From assembly GCF_006704265.1 (NCBI RefSeq), contig NZ_VIKA01000023.1:1-34504 (forward strand): DNA of 34,504 bases, in the 5' to 3' direction. Source of the stretch: Elioraea sp. Yellowstone. GTDB taxonomy: Bacteria > Pseudomonadota > Alphaproteobacteria > Acetobacterales > Acetobacteraceae. Below, one piece after another: positions 1-8,490 of the stretch. Every line of letters starts with the position of its first letter. The first letter of the stretch is position 1. Made by a program: the position numbers and the translations under genes. The notes beneath the pieces were generated by a model. That model did not search any database. It was not told the origin of the DNA and was given only the letters and a program-made list of their open reading frames with translations.

Positions 1-1309
1 CCGCCGGGCCGAGGGTGATCGCCTCGCCCGGCGCGAGCGGACGTCCATGCGCCGGCAGGACCGGCCGGGCGGCGGCGAAACGGCCGCCCAGCCCCGGCAG
101 CAGCGCGGCGGGATCGACGCTCGCGGCTGCGGTATCCGACGCGTTGGCGAGGGTGATGCGCAGCGACGTCGCGGTGCGCGTGTCGGGGCCATCGGCGCGC
201 ATCAGCGCGACCACCTGTGCGCCCGGGCCGGTCAGGCTGCGCGGTGCGGCGCCGTCGGTCACCGCCGCGTTGGCCGCGGCGAGATCGGCCGAGACATCCC
301 AGCCGCCGAGCGCGGACGCGGCCTCGAGATCGTAGTCGCCGGGCCGGTCGCGCACGGGGTCCCAGCGCCGGGTGAAGCCCCGTTCCCAGCCCATCGGGAC
401 GATCAGTCCGCAGCCGAAACCGGCCGCGATGCGGAGGCGGCGCCGTGCGGCGAGCGCTCCGGCCTCGCCCTGCGGCAGCGCCGGCTGCGGCGCGAAGGGC
501 GCGCCGACCACGGCGAGCGGTGGGGCGACGGCGGCGAGCCGCACCGCCTCCTCCGTCCACCAGCCGGCGCGCAGATCCCACCAGGCGAGGCTGTCGGCCG
601 AGCGCGTGAAGCCGAGTCCCGCGAGCGCGCGCACGGCCTCCGCCGGCACGCCCGGCGTCCAGGCGAGCCGCGCGCGCGGCCCCTCGCCCGCGAACAGGAG
701 GCGCCAGAAGAGCGCGGGCAGACGGTGCGGATCGAGACAGCGCAGCCCCGCGACACCCGCCTCGTGCCAGCGCGCGACCCGGGCGCTCCACCACGCCGCG
801 AGCGGCTCGGCCGCCTCGCCGCGCACGCGCCGCATTCCCGCACCCGGCAGGTCCCGGCGCGGGTCGAGCGGCGCGGCGCTGCCGGGCACCGCGAACCAGT
901 CCGGATGTGTGCGGGCGAGCACACCGGACTCGGGCGCCTGGTCGGCCACGAGGTCGAGCCAGAACGCCAGCCCGTGACGTGCCGCCGCGGCGCACAGCCG
1001 CGCGAGCGTGGCATCGCCGTCCTCGGGAGATTCCAGGATCGGGTGCGGCCGGTCGTGATCCGCGGTGCGGAACAGGTCGCCCGTGGCATCGGGCGCGAAG
1101 AGGGGCGGGACGAGCACGGTGTCGAAGCCGAGTGCGGCGGTCTCGGCGAACACGCCCTCCCATGCGGCGAGCGGGCCGATCAGCAGCGGATGCAGCGCAC
1201 GGATGCGCGGCGGCCGAGCCGGGGCGGGGACCGGCCTCTCGGCGGCGACGGCCGGCGAGGCCGCGCGCACCCTGCCTGCCCGCGTGCGGTCGATCGTTTC
1301 GCTCGTCAT
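1..1309 (-). CDS. GlgE-like GH13 (maltosyltransferase-family) protein, C-terminus cut by window edge, probably catalytically dead
   Basis: 436 codons are visible and the gene runs off the window. The start at 1309 has an AGGGAGAG ribosome binding site about 8 bases upstream. Residues 36-140 look like the first half of the barrel of GH13_3 enzymes (GlgE, alpha-1,4-glucan:maltose-1-phosphate maltosyltransferase): RALHPLLIGP at 37-46, GDLFRTADHDRPHP at 77-90, HPDWF at 135-139. GFTRS at 233-237 matches the family GFTQS block. In GlgE the nucleophile Asp sits in RVDNPH, the acid/base Glu in FLAEAF and the third Asp in NTPD. Here the aligned positions read RCLDPH (Leu192), RLAWTP (Trp217) and GAPF (Phe272). 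My alignment by eye therefore loses all three catalytic acids, while the spacing between the sites (25 and 55 residues) stays close to GlgE (29 and 57). An intact domain could lie in the missing part. The GH13 family is fairly sure; the function is unknown. Confidence 0.75.
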   Translation of the reverse strand, partial: MTSETIDRTRAGRVRAASPAVAAERPVPAPARPPRIRALHPLLIGPLAAWEGVFAETAALGFDTVLVPPLFAPDATGDLFRTADHDRPHPILESPEDGDATLARLCAAAARHGLAFWLDLVADQAPESGVLARTHPDWFAVPGSAAPLDPRRDLPGAGMRRVRGEAAEPLAAWWSARVARWHEAGVAGLRCLDPHRLPALFWRLLFAGEGPRARLAWTPGVPAEAVRALAGLGFTRSADSLAWWDLRAGWWTEEAVRLAAVAPPLAVVGAPFAPQPALPQGEAGALAARRRLRIAAGFGCGLIVPMGWERGFTRRWDPVRDRPGDYDLEAASALGGWDVSADLAAANAAVTDGAAPRSLTGPGAQVVALMRADGPDTRTATSLRITLANASDTAAASVDPAALLPGLGGRFAAARPVLPAHGRPLAPGEAITLGPA

Positions 1310-1554
1310 CGCCCGATGCTCTCCCTGTCCAGGCCCGGGATCGCCTGCGCACGGCCGGAAACGCGAGCCGCACGGGCGTCGGCCGCCAGGCCATGTTGCG
1401 GCAACAAGACGATGCCGCTGCGGAACGTCGGCACCACGCCGGTCCCGAGGCACTGCGACCGAGGCTCGGCACGCGCCGCCGGAGCGGCGCGCGACACGTC
1501 AACCCGTCTACGACAGCGCGCGCGCCGCGCGCAACCCGCAAGCCGCACGCCCTG
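1310..1554. other. Intergenic region with one GC hairpin
   Basis: The region separates mntR from the GlgE-like gene, both on the minus strand. It contains a perfect 8-base inverted repeat at 1472-1479 and 1484-1491 (CGCGCCGC/GCGGCGCG) with a CGGA loop. No T-tract follows on either strand, so it is at best a weak terminator. I see no convincing gene here. Confidence 0.35.
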
Positions 1555-2004
1555 TCAGCGGGGCCGTCCCTTCACGGTCAGGAAACGCTCGAACGCGGCG
1601 AGGGTTTCGTCGCTCACGTGATGCTCGATGCCTTCCGCATCGGCTTCAGCGACCTCTTCGGGGACGCCGAGCGCGACCAGGAACGCGGCGACCGTCTGAT
1701 GCCGCGCCTTGACGCGGCGCGCCATCGCCAGTCCCGCCTCGGTGAGGAAGACGCCGCGATAGGGCCGCGCATGGGCGAGCCCGTCGCGCTTCAGCCGCGC
1801 GATCGTCTTGATCGCGGTCGCGTGGGCCACGCCCAGACGGCGCGCGATGTCGGTCGGCCGCGCCTCGCCTTCGCGCTCGAGCAGATCGGCGATGATCTCG
1901 ACATAGTCCTCGGTCAAGGCGCTCGCGCGCGCCGACCGCGCGGAGGCGTGGCGTGCGGCCTCCGCCGGCGCGGCTGGGGATGCGGGATCGTCCGGGTCGG
2001 GCAT
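1555..2004 (-). CDS. mntR: Manganese-dependent transcriptional repressor MntR (DtxR family)
   Basis: This 149-residue cytoplasmic repressor should bind Mn(II) and shut down manganese uptake. After a roughly 28-residue disordered N-terminal extension comes a winged helix (about 30-98; recognition segment ARRLGVAHATAIKTIARL) and a dimerisation/metal domain (99-149). The full MntR metal-ligand set is visible: Asp33 and Glu36 in TEDYVEII, His102 in ARHQT, and Glu124, Glu127 and His128 in EGIEHH. The EGIEHH motif is typical of MntR rather than iron-sensing DtxR/IdeR. The gene is divergent from the metal ABC importer at 2192-6247, across an intergenic region with palindromic AT-rich sequence, so repression of that operon is the obvious inference. 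No SH3-like third domain is present, as expected for MntR. Confidence 0.93.
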   Translation of the reverse strand: MPDPDDPASPAAPAEAARHASARSARASALTEDYVEIIADLLEREGEARPTDIARRLGVAHATAIKTIARLKRDGLAHARPYRGVFLTEAGLAMARRVKARHQTVAAFLVALGVPEEVAEADAEGIEHHVSDETLAAFERFLTVKGRPR

Positions 2005-2051
2005 CTCGGCTCCGGCGGCTGGCGGGACGGCCGGTTAACACGATGGGGCGC

Positions 2052-2078
2052 ACAAAACAATTTGTACCTACAGCTACA
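2052..2078. promoter_or_regulatory. Candidate MntR operator(s) between mntR and the metal importer
   Basis: The 187-base divergent intergenic region is the least GC-rich stretch nearby. It carries two overlapping dyads. ACAAA-N4-TTTGT is at 2052-2065. An imperfect 16-base palindrome, TGTAcCTacAGcTACA, is at 2063-2078 with 12 of 16 positions symmetric. Position and symmetry fit a DtxR-family operator. The exact site and its owner are inferred. Confidence 0.45.
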
Positions 2079-2191
2079 TAGTGTGGCCTCAGAGGAGACA
2101 TCATGCCATGGGTGCATCTTGACGCCGGGGCTACGCCAAGCCATGCTCCACCGCGTCGAACGACAGCCGGACCCGAACCTGGAGCCGCGCC

Positions 2192-3184
2192 GTGCCTCAC
2201 GCCGAGTCCGTTCGCCCCGCGTCGCCCCCGCGCCGCCGCACCCTGCTCGCCGGCGCCCTCGCCCTCCTGCCTGCGGCCGCGCTCGCCCAGTCGCGCACGC
2301 CGCTGAACGTGCTGGCGACGATCGCGATGATCGGCGACGTGGTGCGCGAGATCGGCGGCGAGCGCACGCGGGTCGAGGTGCTGATGGGTCCGGGCGTGGA
2401 TCCGCATCTCTACAAGGCCACGCGCGAGGACGTGGCGAAGATGCTGCGCGCCGATGTGGTCTTCTACAACGGCCTCGTCCTCGAAGGGAAAATGAGCGAC
2501 GCCTTCGTGCGCGTCGCGCGCACCGGCAAGCCGGTCTATGCGGTGACCGAACTCCTCCCCGAGGAGGAGCTGATCGAGCCCGAGGGCGCCGACGGGCTCT
2601 ACGACCCGCATGTCTGGATGGACCCGCGCGCCTGGTCGGCTGCTGCCGGACTGATCGCCGAGAAGCTGATCGCGCACGATCCCGCGGGCGAGCCGGTCTT
2701 CCGCCGCAACCTCGCCACGCTGAAGGCGCGCATCGCGGCGCTCGACGCCTATGCCGAGCGCGCGATCGCGACCATCCCGGAGCGGCAGCGCGTGCTCGTC
2801 ACCGCGCATGACGCGTTCAACTACTTCGCGCGCCGCTACGGCATCGAGGTGCTCGGAATCCAGGGCCTCTCCACCGAGTCCGAAGCCGGTGTCCGGCGCA
2901 TCCAGGAGCTGGTCGACGTGCTGGTCGAGCGGCGGATCCCGGCCGTGTTCGTCGAGACCTCGGTGTCCGACCGCAACGTGCTCGCCCTCGTCGAGGGCGC
3001 GGCCGCCAGGGGCCACCGCGTCGTGGTCGGCGGCGCGCTCTTCTCCGACGCGATGGGCGATCCCGGCACCTATGAGGGGACCTATATCGGCATGATCGAC
3101 CACAACGTGACGACGATCGTGCGCGCGCTCGGCGGCACCGCGCCCGAGCGCGGCTTCCAGAACCGGCTGGGGACGCGGCGCTGA
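2192..3184 (+). CDS. Metal ABC transporter substrate-binding protein (TroA/SitA type)
   Basis: This 330-residue periplasmic protein captures Mn(II), Fe(II) or Zn(II) for the ABC importer that follows. It starts with GTG, with GGAG seven bases upstream. Residues 13-34 form a signal peptide with a twin-arginine-like RRRTLLAG motif and a probable cleavage site after ALA. It is not obviously a lipoprotein, as there is no lipobox Cys. Probable metal ligands by family alignment are His72 (DPHLYK), His140 (DPHVWMD), His206 (TAHDAF, as in TroA, where PsaA/MntC have Glu) and Asp286 (LFSDAM). There is no His-rich zinc loop, which together with the neighbouring mntR favours manganese or iron over zinc. 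The ATPase gene begins two bases after the stop, so this is the first gene of a tight operon. Confidence 0.93.
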   Translation: MPHAESVRPASPPRRRTLLAGALALLPAAALAQSRTPLNVLATIAMIGDVVREIGGERTRVEVLMGPGVDPHLYKATREDVAKMLRADVVFYNGLVLEGKMSDAFVRVARTGKPVYAVTELLPEEELIEPEGADGLYDPHVWMDPRAWSAAAGLIAEKLIAHDPAGEPVFRRNLATLKARIAALDAYAERAIATIPERQRVLVTAHDAFNYFARRYGIEVLGIQGLSTESEAGVRRIQELVDVLVERRIPAVFVETSVSDRNVLALVEGAAARGHRVVVGGALFSDAMGDPGTYEGTYIGMIDHNVTTIVRALGGTAPERGFQNRLGTRR

Positions 3185-3186
3185 CC

Positions 3187-3981
3187 ATGCCGGTCGCGCC
3201 GCTGCCCGTGCCGGCGCTGACCGTGCAGCACCTCTCGGTCGCCTATGACAAGGCGCCGGTGCTGTGGGACGTCTCCTGGACCACGCCGCAGGCGGGGCTG
3301 GTGGCGATCGTCGGGCCGAACGGCGCCGGCAAGTCCACCCTGCTCAAGGCCGTGCTCGGCCTGGTGCCGCGGCTGTCGGGCGAGGTGCGCGTGTTCGGCC
3401 TGCCCTTCGCGGAGGCGCGCGCCCGCGTCGGCTACCTGCCGCAGCGGGCCTCCGTGGACTGGGACTTTCCGGCGACCGCCCTGCAGGTGGTCGCGCAGGG
3501 ACGCTATCCGCGCGTCGGCTGGTTCCGCCCGCTGCCGCGCGCCGAGCGCGAACGCGCGCGCGCGGCACTCGCCGAGGTCGGCATGGCCGAGTTCGCCGGC
3601 CGCCAGATCGGCCAGCTCTCGGGCGGGCAGCAGCAGCGCGTCTTCCTCGCCCGCGCGCTCGCGCTCGAGGCCGATCTCTACCTGATGGACGAGCCCTTCG
3701 CAGGCGTCGATGCCGCGACCGAGCGCGCGATCGTGGGGGTGCTGCAGCGTCTCGCCGGCGAGGGCCGCACCGTGATCGCGGTGCATCACGATCTCGCAAC
3801 GGCGCCACAATATTTCGACCACGTTCTGCTCCTGAACGTGCGCGCGATCGCCGCCGGGCCGATGGCCACCACCTTCACGCCCGAGAACCTCGCGCGCACC
3901 TATGGCGGCCGGCTCAGCCTGCTCGAACGCGCGGTCGCCGCCGCGCAGGCCGGCAAGCGGCCGGCCGCCCCCGTGCCGTGA
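3187..3981 (+). CDS. Metal ABC transporter ATP-binding protein
   Basis: This 264-residue ATPase powers the importer from the cytoplasmic side. It contains Walker [10 protein letters not shown] (43-51), the Q-loop segment GYLPQR, the signature LSGGQQQR, Walker [10 protein letters not shown] and the H-loop His in AVHHD. The family is the SitB/MntB-type ATPases of the TroABCD systems. Its stop codon overlaps the GTG start of the permease gene (GTGA at 3978-3981), implying translational coupling. Confidence 0.94.
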   Translation: MPVAPLPVPALTVQHLSVAYDKAPVLWDVSWTTPQAGLVAIVGPNGAGKSTLLKAVLGLVPRLSGEVRVFGLPFAEARARVGYLPQRASVDWDFPATALQVVAQGRYPRVGWFRPLPRAERERARAALAEVGMAEFAGRQIGQLSGGQQQRVFLARALALEADLYLMDEPFAGVDAATERAIVGVLQRLAGEGRTVIAVHHDLATAPQYFDHVLLLNVRAIAAGPMATTFTPENLARTYGGRLSLLERAVAAAQAGKRPAAPVP

Positions 3982-5300
3982 CCCTGCTCGAGGCGCTGCT
4001 GTTCTCCGCCGGCTACAACGCCGCGGTCGTGGCCCTGGGCTGCGCCGGGTTCGGGCTCGCCGCCGGCGCGCTCGGCTGCTTCGTGCTGCTGCGCGGCCGC
4101 GCGCTGATCGCGGACGCCGCCGCGCACGCCACCCTGCCCGGTGTCGCCGGCGCCTTCATCCTCGCCGCCCTCGCCGGCTGGGAGGTGCGCTCGCTGCCGC
4201 TCCTGCTCGCCGGCGCGGCCGCGACCGCCGCGGTCGCGGTGCTGCTGGTGAGCGGCCTCACGGCCGGCGGGCGCATCCGCGACGACGCGGCGATGGCGCT
4301 CGTGCTCTCGATCGGCTTCGGCACCGGCGTGGTGCTGATCTCGGTGGTGCAGTCCCTGCCGGTGGGCGGACAGGCGGGGCTGAAGGGCTTCATCCTCGGC
4401 CAGGCCGCCGGGATGAGCGCGGCGGATGCGCGCATGATCGGGCTGCTCGCGGCGCTGGCGCTGCTGCTGGTCACGGTGATGTTCCGCCCGCTCGCCGCCC
4501 TCTGCTTCGACCGCGAATTCGCCGCCGCCGTCGGCCTGCCCGTGCGCGCGCTCGACCTGGCACTGCTCGGCTTGATGCTCGCGGTGACGGTCGCCGGGCT
4601 GCGCGCGGTCGGGCTGATCCTGGTGGTCGCGCTGATGGTGATCCCGGCCGCGACCGCCCGGCTGCTCACCGAGCGGCTCGAAGTGATGGTGCCGCTCGCC
4701 GCCGCCATGGGCGCGCTCGCCGCCTGGCTCGGCGCGGGGCTCTCCTCGGCGCTGCCCGGACTGCCGACGGGGGCGACCATCACGCTGGTCGCCTGCACGC
4801 TGTTCGTCGCCGCACTGCTGTTCGCGCCGCGCCGCGGCGCGCTCGCCTTCGCCTGGCGCCAGGCGATGCTGTCGCTCACGGTGGCGCGCGACCACGCGCT
4901 GCGCGTCGCCTTCGAGGCGGCGGAGAGCAGCCCCGCAGCGCCGCTTGCCTGGGCCGATCTCGGCCGCGGCGCCGGCTGGTCCGCCTGGCAGCGCGCCCTG
5001 CTGCCGCGCTGGATGGAGGCGGCCGGCTGGGTGACCGAGCGGGCGGGGCAGGTCGCGCTGACGCCGTCCGGGCTTGCGCTCGCGCGCGACCTCACGCGCC
5101 GCCACCGCCTCTGGGAGCACTACATGCAGGCGGCCGGCGGGCTCGCGCCTGCGGCGGCGCATCGTGCGGCCGACGAGGTCGAGCATACGCTCCCGCCCGA
5201 GGTCACGCGCGAGGCCGAGGCCTGGCTGCGCCGCCACGACCCCGCCCGCCTCGCCGAGGGCGAGGTGCCGCCGCCGGGCGAGGCGGAGCGCACGCCATGA
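3978..5300 (+). CDS. Metal ABC transporter permease fused to a DtxR/MntR-like repressor domain
   Basis: The 440-residue product is about 150 residues longer than a plain ABC-3 permease. Residues 1-285 are hydrophobic, with about eight membrane segments and the family pattern [21 protein letters not shown] near 35-55. Residues 305-425 are soluble and look like a DtxR-family repressor. They hold a winged helix (325-368, ending [12 protein letters not shown]), then [10 protein letters not shown] (374-383) and DEVEHTL (399-405). Aligned with MntR, Asp305, His376, Asp399, Glu402 and His403 fall on metal-ligand positions; MntR Glu11 appears to be Leu308. The GTG start overlaps the ATPase stop, and the stop overlaps the next ATG. 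Chlamydial YtgCR has the same architecture and releases its repressor by cleavage; whether that happens here is unknown. Confidence 0.88.
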   Translation: MTLLEALLFSAGYNAAVVALGCAGFGLAAGALGCFVLLRGRALIADAAAHATLPGVAGAFILAALAGWEVRSLPLLLAGAAATAAVAVLLVSGLTAGGRIRDDAAMALVLSIGFGTGVVLISVVQSLPVGGQAGLKGFILGQAAGMSAADARMIGLLAALALLLVTVMFRPLAALCFDREFAAAVGLPVRALDLALLGLMLAVTVAGLRAVGLILVVALMVIPAATARLLTERLEVMVPLAAAMGALAAWLGAGLSSALPGLPTGATITLVACTLFVAALLFAPRRGALAFAWRQAMLSLTVARDHALRVAFEAAESSPAAPLAWADLGRGAGWSAWQRALLPRWMEAAGWVTERAGQVALTPSGLALARDLTRRHRLWEHYMQAAGGLAPAAAHRAADEVEHTLPPEVTREAEAWLRRHDPARLAEGEVPPPGEAERTP

Positions 5301-6247
5301 CCGAGTTCCTCCAGCTCGACCTCGCGCCGATGCTGGCGGCGACGCTGGCCTGCCTCGTCTGCGGGCTGGTCGGCAACCTGCTGCTGCTGACGCGCCAGTC
5401 GCTGCTGGGCGATGCGATCAGCCACTCGGTTCTGCCGGGGATCGTCATGGGATTCTGGGTCTCGGGCAGCCGGGCGGCGGCGCCGCTGGTCGCCGGCGCG
5501 ATGCTCGCCGCGGTCGCCGCCGCGCTGCTGATCGCGCTCGTGCGCCGGCTGACGCGGCTCGAGCCCGGCGCGGCGATGGGCGTGGTGTTCTCCGGCTTCT
5601 TCGCGCTCGGCATCGTGCTGATCGAGGTGAGCGGGGCGCACGCGGTGGATCTCGACGTCGACTGCGTGCTCTACGGCCAGCTCGAGGCGCTGATCTGGCC
5701 CGCCGCCCGCGGGCCGGGCGCGCTGCTGGATGCCGCCGCGCTGGCCGAGTTCCCCGCCGAGGTGACGACGCTCGCGGTCGTTCTGGCGCTGACGCTTCTG
5801 CTCCTCGTCCTGCTCTGGAAGGAGCTCCGCCTCGCCGCCTTCGACCCCGACTTCGCGCATGCGATCGGCTTCGCCCCGCGCCGGCTCTCCCTGCTGGTGC
5901 TGGTGCTGGTCTCGGTCGCCTGCGTCGCCGCGTTCTGGGCGGTGGGCTCGATCCTGGTGATCGCCGCCCTGGTCGCGCCGGCGGCGATCGCGCGGCTGCT
6001 GACGAACGGCTACGCGGCGCAGTTCCGCCTCTCGGCGGTCGCCGCCGTGGCGATGGGCGCGGGCGGGTACTGGCTCGCCGCCCTCGCCCCCGGAGCACTC
6101 GGGCTCGGCCACGGGCTGAATGCGGCCGGGATGATCGCGGTGCTGGCGGGCGTGCTGCTCGCGTTCGCCTGGCTGTTCGGCCCGTTCGGCCGACGCGGCG
6201 CAGCGCGGCGGGCCACCGTCGCCGGGCATCCGGCCGCCGCGACCTGA
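5297..6247 (+). CDS. Metal ABC transporter permease (second subunit)
   Basis: This 316-residue inner-membrane protein of the ABC-3 family (SitD/MntD-like) carries about eight hydrophobic segments. The conserved block LLTRQSLLGDAISHSVLPG lies at about 31-49. An extended loop after YGQLEALIWP (about 135-155) is seen in the second permease of SitABCD-type systems. It pairs with the preceding permease to form the channel and has no regulatory extension. The ATG overlaps the upstream stop by ATGA. It is the last gene of the importer operon; about 130 bases follow before the next gene. Confidence 0.93.
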   Translation: MTEFLQLDLAPMLAATLACLVCGLVGNLLLLTRQSLLGDAISHSVLPGIVMGFWVSGSRAAAPLVAGAMLAAVAAALLIALVRRLTRLEPGAAMGVVFSGFFALGIVLIEVSGAHAVDLDVDCVLYGQLEALIWPAARGPGALLDAAALAEFPAEVTTLAVVLALTLLLLVLLWKELRLAAFDPDFAHAIGFAPRRLSLLVLVLVSVACVAAFWAVGSILVIAALVAPAAIARLLTNGYAAQFRLSAVAAVAMGAGGYWLAALAPGALGLGHGLNAAGMIAVLAGVLLAFAWLFGPFGRRGAARRATVAGHPAAAT

Positions 6248-6380
6248 GCCGCGCGCCGCCGGCGAGTGATCCGCGGCACCTCGCGCAACGGCGGCGTCGC
6301 GCCTAGTCTGGTGCCATCCGCCTCGCGTGGCCGCCCGCCGGTGCGGCAGGCGCGCGTGGCCGGACTGGATCGCCGGAGCG

Positions 6381-7793
6381 ATGGACGACACGAAGCGGGT
6401 CGCAGGCCTGATCCGGGATTGGATCGCCCGGGAACGCATCTCGCGCGAGCAGTTCGCGTTCAGGACGAGGCTCGGCAAGTCGACGGTCGACAAGCTGCTG
6501 GTCGGGCTCTACTCCGACCGCACCCTCGCGATCGTCGAGGCGCATACCGGGCTCGTGCTGCGTCCGCGCGCGGATCCCGCAGAGCCTTCCGCCCTGCCGT
6601 CGCTGCCCGAGGCCCCCTCGATCGCGGTGCTGCCCTTCGTCGACATGAGCGCCGATGCGGCGCAGGAGCACATCGCCGACGGGCTGACCGAGGACCTGAT
6701 CACCGAGCTCTCGCGCCTGCGCTGGCTGTTCGTGATCGCGCGCAACTCCAGCTTCACCTACAAGGGTCGCGCGGTCGACGTGCGCGAGGTGGCGCGCGAG
6801 CTCGGCGTGCGCTACCTGCTCGAGGGCAGCGTGCGCCTGGCCGGCAGCCGCATCCGCGTCACCGGCCAGCTGGTCGACGCCGAGACCGGCAAGCACATCT
6901 GGGCGGAACGCTACGACCGCGAGCTGACCGACCTGTTCGCCGTGCAGGACGAGATCGCCTCCAACGTCGCCGCCGCGATCGAGCCGCATCTCTACGACGC
7001 CGAGGGCCTGCGCGCCGCGCACCGCGCACCCGGCAGCATCGACACCTGGGGCCTGGTGGTGCGCGCGATCGGCCTGGTCAACCGCGTCGGTCGGCGCCAG
7101 AACGAGGAGGCGCGCGCGCTGCTCGCGCAGGCGATCGCGCGCGAGCCCGGCTATGCGCGCGCGCACGCGGTGCTCGGCTGGGCGGTCTGGTGGGCCGCCC
7201 ACTGCTACTGGTGGGAGGACCGCGAGGACGGCTTCGCCGAGGCGACGCGACATGCCGAGCGCGCGGTCGCACTCGATCCGGCGGAGCCCTGGGCGCGCAT
7301 GACGCTCGGCCTCTCCCACAGCACGGCGCAGAGGCATGACCGCGCCCTGATCGAGCTGCGCACGGCACTGGATCTCAACCCGAACTCGGCGCTTGCGCGC
7401 ACGGCGCATGGCTGGGGGCTGCTGCGCGCCGGCCGGTTCGACGAGGCGATCGCCGAGACCGGCAAGGCGCTGCGGATGAGCCCGATGGACAGCTTCGCCG
7501 GGTTCTACACCTCGATCCACGGCCTGGCGCTGCTGGCGGCGCGGCGGTTCGCCGAGGCGCTGCCGCATCTGCGCGCCTCGGTCGCGGCGTTCTCCGAGTA
7601 TGCCGGCCATTACAATGCCCTGATCTCCTGCTGCGGCCATCTCGGCCTGATGGAGGAGGCGCGGCACTTCATCGCGGCGCGCAACCGGGTTGGGCCGCCG
7701 ATTCGCGTCAGCCTGCTGCGCCGCAACCTCGCCGGCTTCGCCCATCGCGAGGTGTTCGTCGACGGCCTGGTGAAGGCAGGCGTGCCGGAGTGA
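6381..7793 (+). CDS. HTH / TolB-like / TPR protein of the group often labelled adenylate cyclase
   Basis: 470 residues from ATG 6381; the frame stays open to a GTG at 6327, but MDDTKRVAGLIRDW is the better start. The N-terminus (1-60) looks like a short helix-turn-helix module (SREQFAFRTRLGKSTVDKLL). Residues about 75-210 (SIAVLPFVDMS, GLTEDLITELS, YLLEGSVR, AERYDRELTDLFAVQDEI) form the TolB-like domain found N-terminal to TPRs in class III cyclase-type proteins. The rest is a TPR array, with copies around EARALLAQAIAREPGYARAHAVLGWA and RALIELRTALDLNPNSALARTAHGW. No cyclase catalytic domain is present, so calling it an adenylate cyclase would be wrong. A signalling or scaffold role is inferred; the partner is unknown. 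Confidence 0.8.
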   Translation: MDDTKRVAGLIRDWIARERISREQFAFRTRLGKSTVDKLLVGLYSDRTLAIVEAHTGLVLRPRADPAEPSALPSLPEAPSIAVLPFVDMSADAAQEHIADGLTEDLITELSRLRWLFVIARNSSFTYKGRAVDVREVARELGVRYLLEGSVRLAGSRIRVTGQLVDAETGKHIWAERYDRELTDLFAVQDEIASNVAAAIEPHLYDAEGLRAAHRAPGSIDTWGLVVRAIGLVNRVGRRQNEEARALLAQAIAREPGYARAHAVLGWAVWWAAHCYWWEDREDGFAEATRHAERAVALDPAEPWARMTLGLSHSTAQRHDRALIELRTALDLNPNSALARTAHGWGLLRAGRFDEAIAETGKALRMSPMDSFAGFYTSIHGLALLAARRFAEALPHLRASVAAFSEYAGHYNALISCCGHLGLMEEARHFIAARNRVGPPIRVSLLRRNLAGFAHREVFVDGLVKAGVPE

Positions 7794-7918
7794 CGCGGCA
7801 TCCGGCGCGGCCGGGAAAGGTCCGGAAAGTTCTGGCGATCGCCCCGGAAAGCTGCCGACGGCATGGTCTGCGTCGACGCGATGGCGGCGCGATGCCGCCC
7901 GACGCCCCGGAGACACCG

Positions 7919-8464
7919 ATGATCGACAGCCCCGCCACCGGCACCCTGCGCCGCGCCGCCCCCCTGATCGCCGCCGCGCTGGGCACCGCCCTGCTCGCGC
8001 TCGCCGCCTGGCCGGCCGCGGCGCAACCGGCCGACGACCGGATGGTCGCGCGCGGCCGATACCTCGCCGCCATCATGGATTGCGGCGGCTGCCACACCGG
8101 CGGCGCGCTGATCGGCAAGCCCGACCCCGCGCTCGCCCTCGCGGGCTCGCAGATCGGCTTCCAGATCCCCGAGCTCGGAACGTTCTATCCGCCCAACCTG
8201 ACGCCTGACCGCGAGACCGGGCTCGGCGCCTGGAGCGAGGCCGAGATCGTCGCCGCCGTGCGCACCGGCGTGAGGCCTGACGGGCGCATCCTGGCCCCTG
8301 CCATGCCCTGGCACGCCTACGCCGCGCTGACCGACACGGATGCGCTGGCGCTGGCGCGCTACCTCAAGAGCCTCCCGCCCGTGCGCCACGCCGCGCCGCC
8401 GCCGACCGGCGCCTCCGAGACGCCGCCCGCGCCCTACTTCGCCCTCGTCGTGCCGACCCGTTGA
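7919..8464 (+). CDS. Class I c-type cytochrome
   Basis: 181 residues from ATG 7919, chosen because GGAGA lies six bases upstream; the frame extends back to 7790 without a good site. A hydrophobic leader (about 13-35, ending WPAAAQ) exports it to the periplasm. One haem-binding motif, CGGCH (Cys55, Cys58, His59), is present, with a likely sixth ligand Met129 in APAMPWHAY. The segment LAGSQIGFQIPELGTFYPPNLTPDRETGLGAW resembles cytochromes that take electrons from periplasmic alcohol, aldehyde or sugar dehydrogenases. No dehydrogenase is encoded nearby, so the partner is unknown. Single-haem electron carrier is secure; pathway is not. Confidence 0.87.
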   Translation: MIDSPATGTLRRAAPLIAAALGTALLALAAWPAAAQPADDRMVARGRYLAAIMDCGGCHTGGALIGKPDPALALAGSQIGFQIPELGTFYPPNLTPDRETGLGAWSEAEIVAAVRTGVRPDGRILAPAMPWHAYAALTDTDALALARYLKSLPPVRHAAPPPTGASETPPAPYFALVVPTR

Positions 8465-8490
8465 CGCCCCGACCCGCAAGGACCCACGCC

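Noticed and set aside
1310-1548. Small minus-strand gene upstream of the GlgE-like gene with an ATGA overlap
   Set aside because: Its translation is Arg/Ala-rich without recognisable features, and the ribosome binding site in its end serves the GlgE-like start instead.
6381-7793. Adenylate cyclase
   Set aside because: The catalytic class III cyclase domain is absent; only HTH-like, TolB-like and TPR parts are present.
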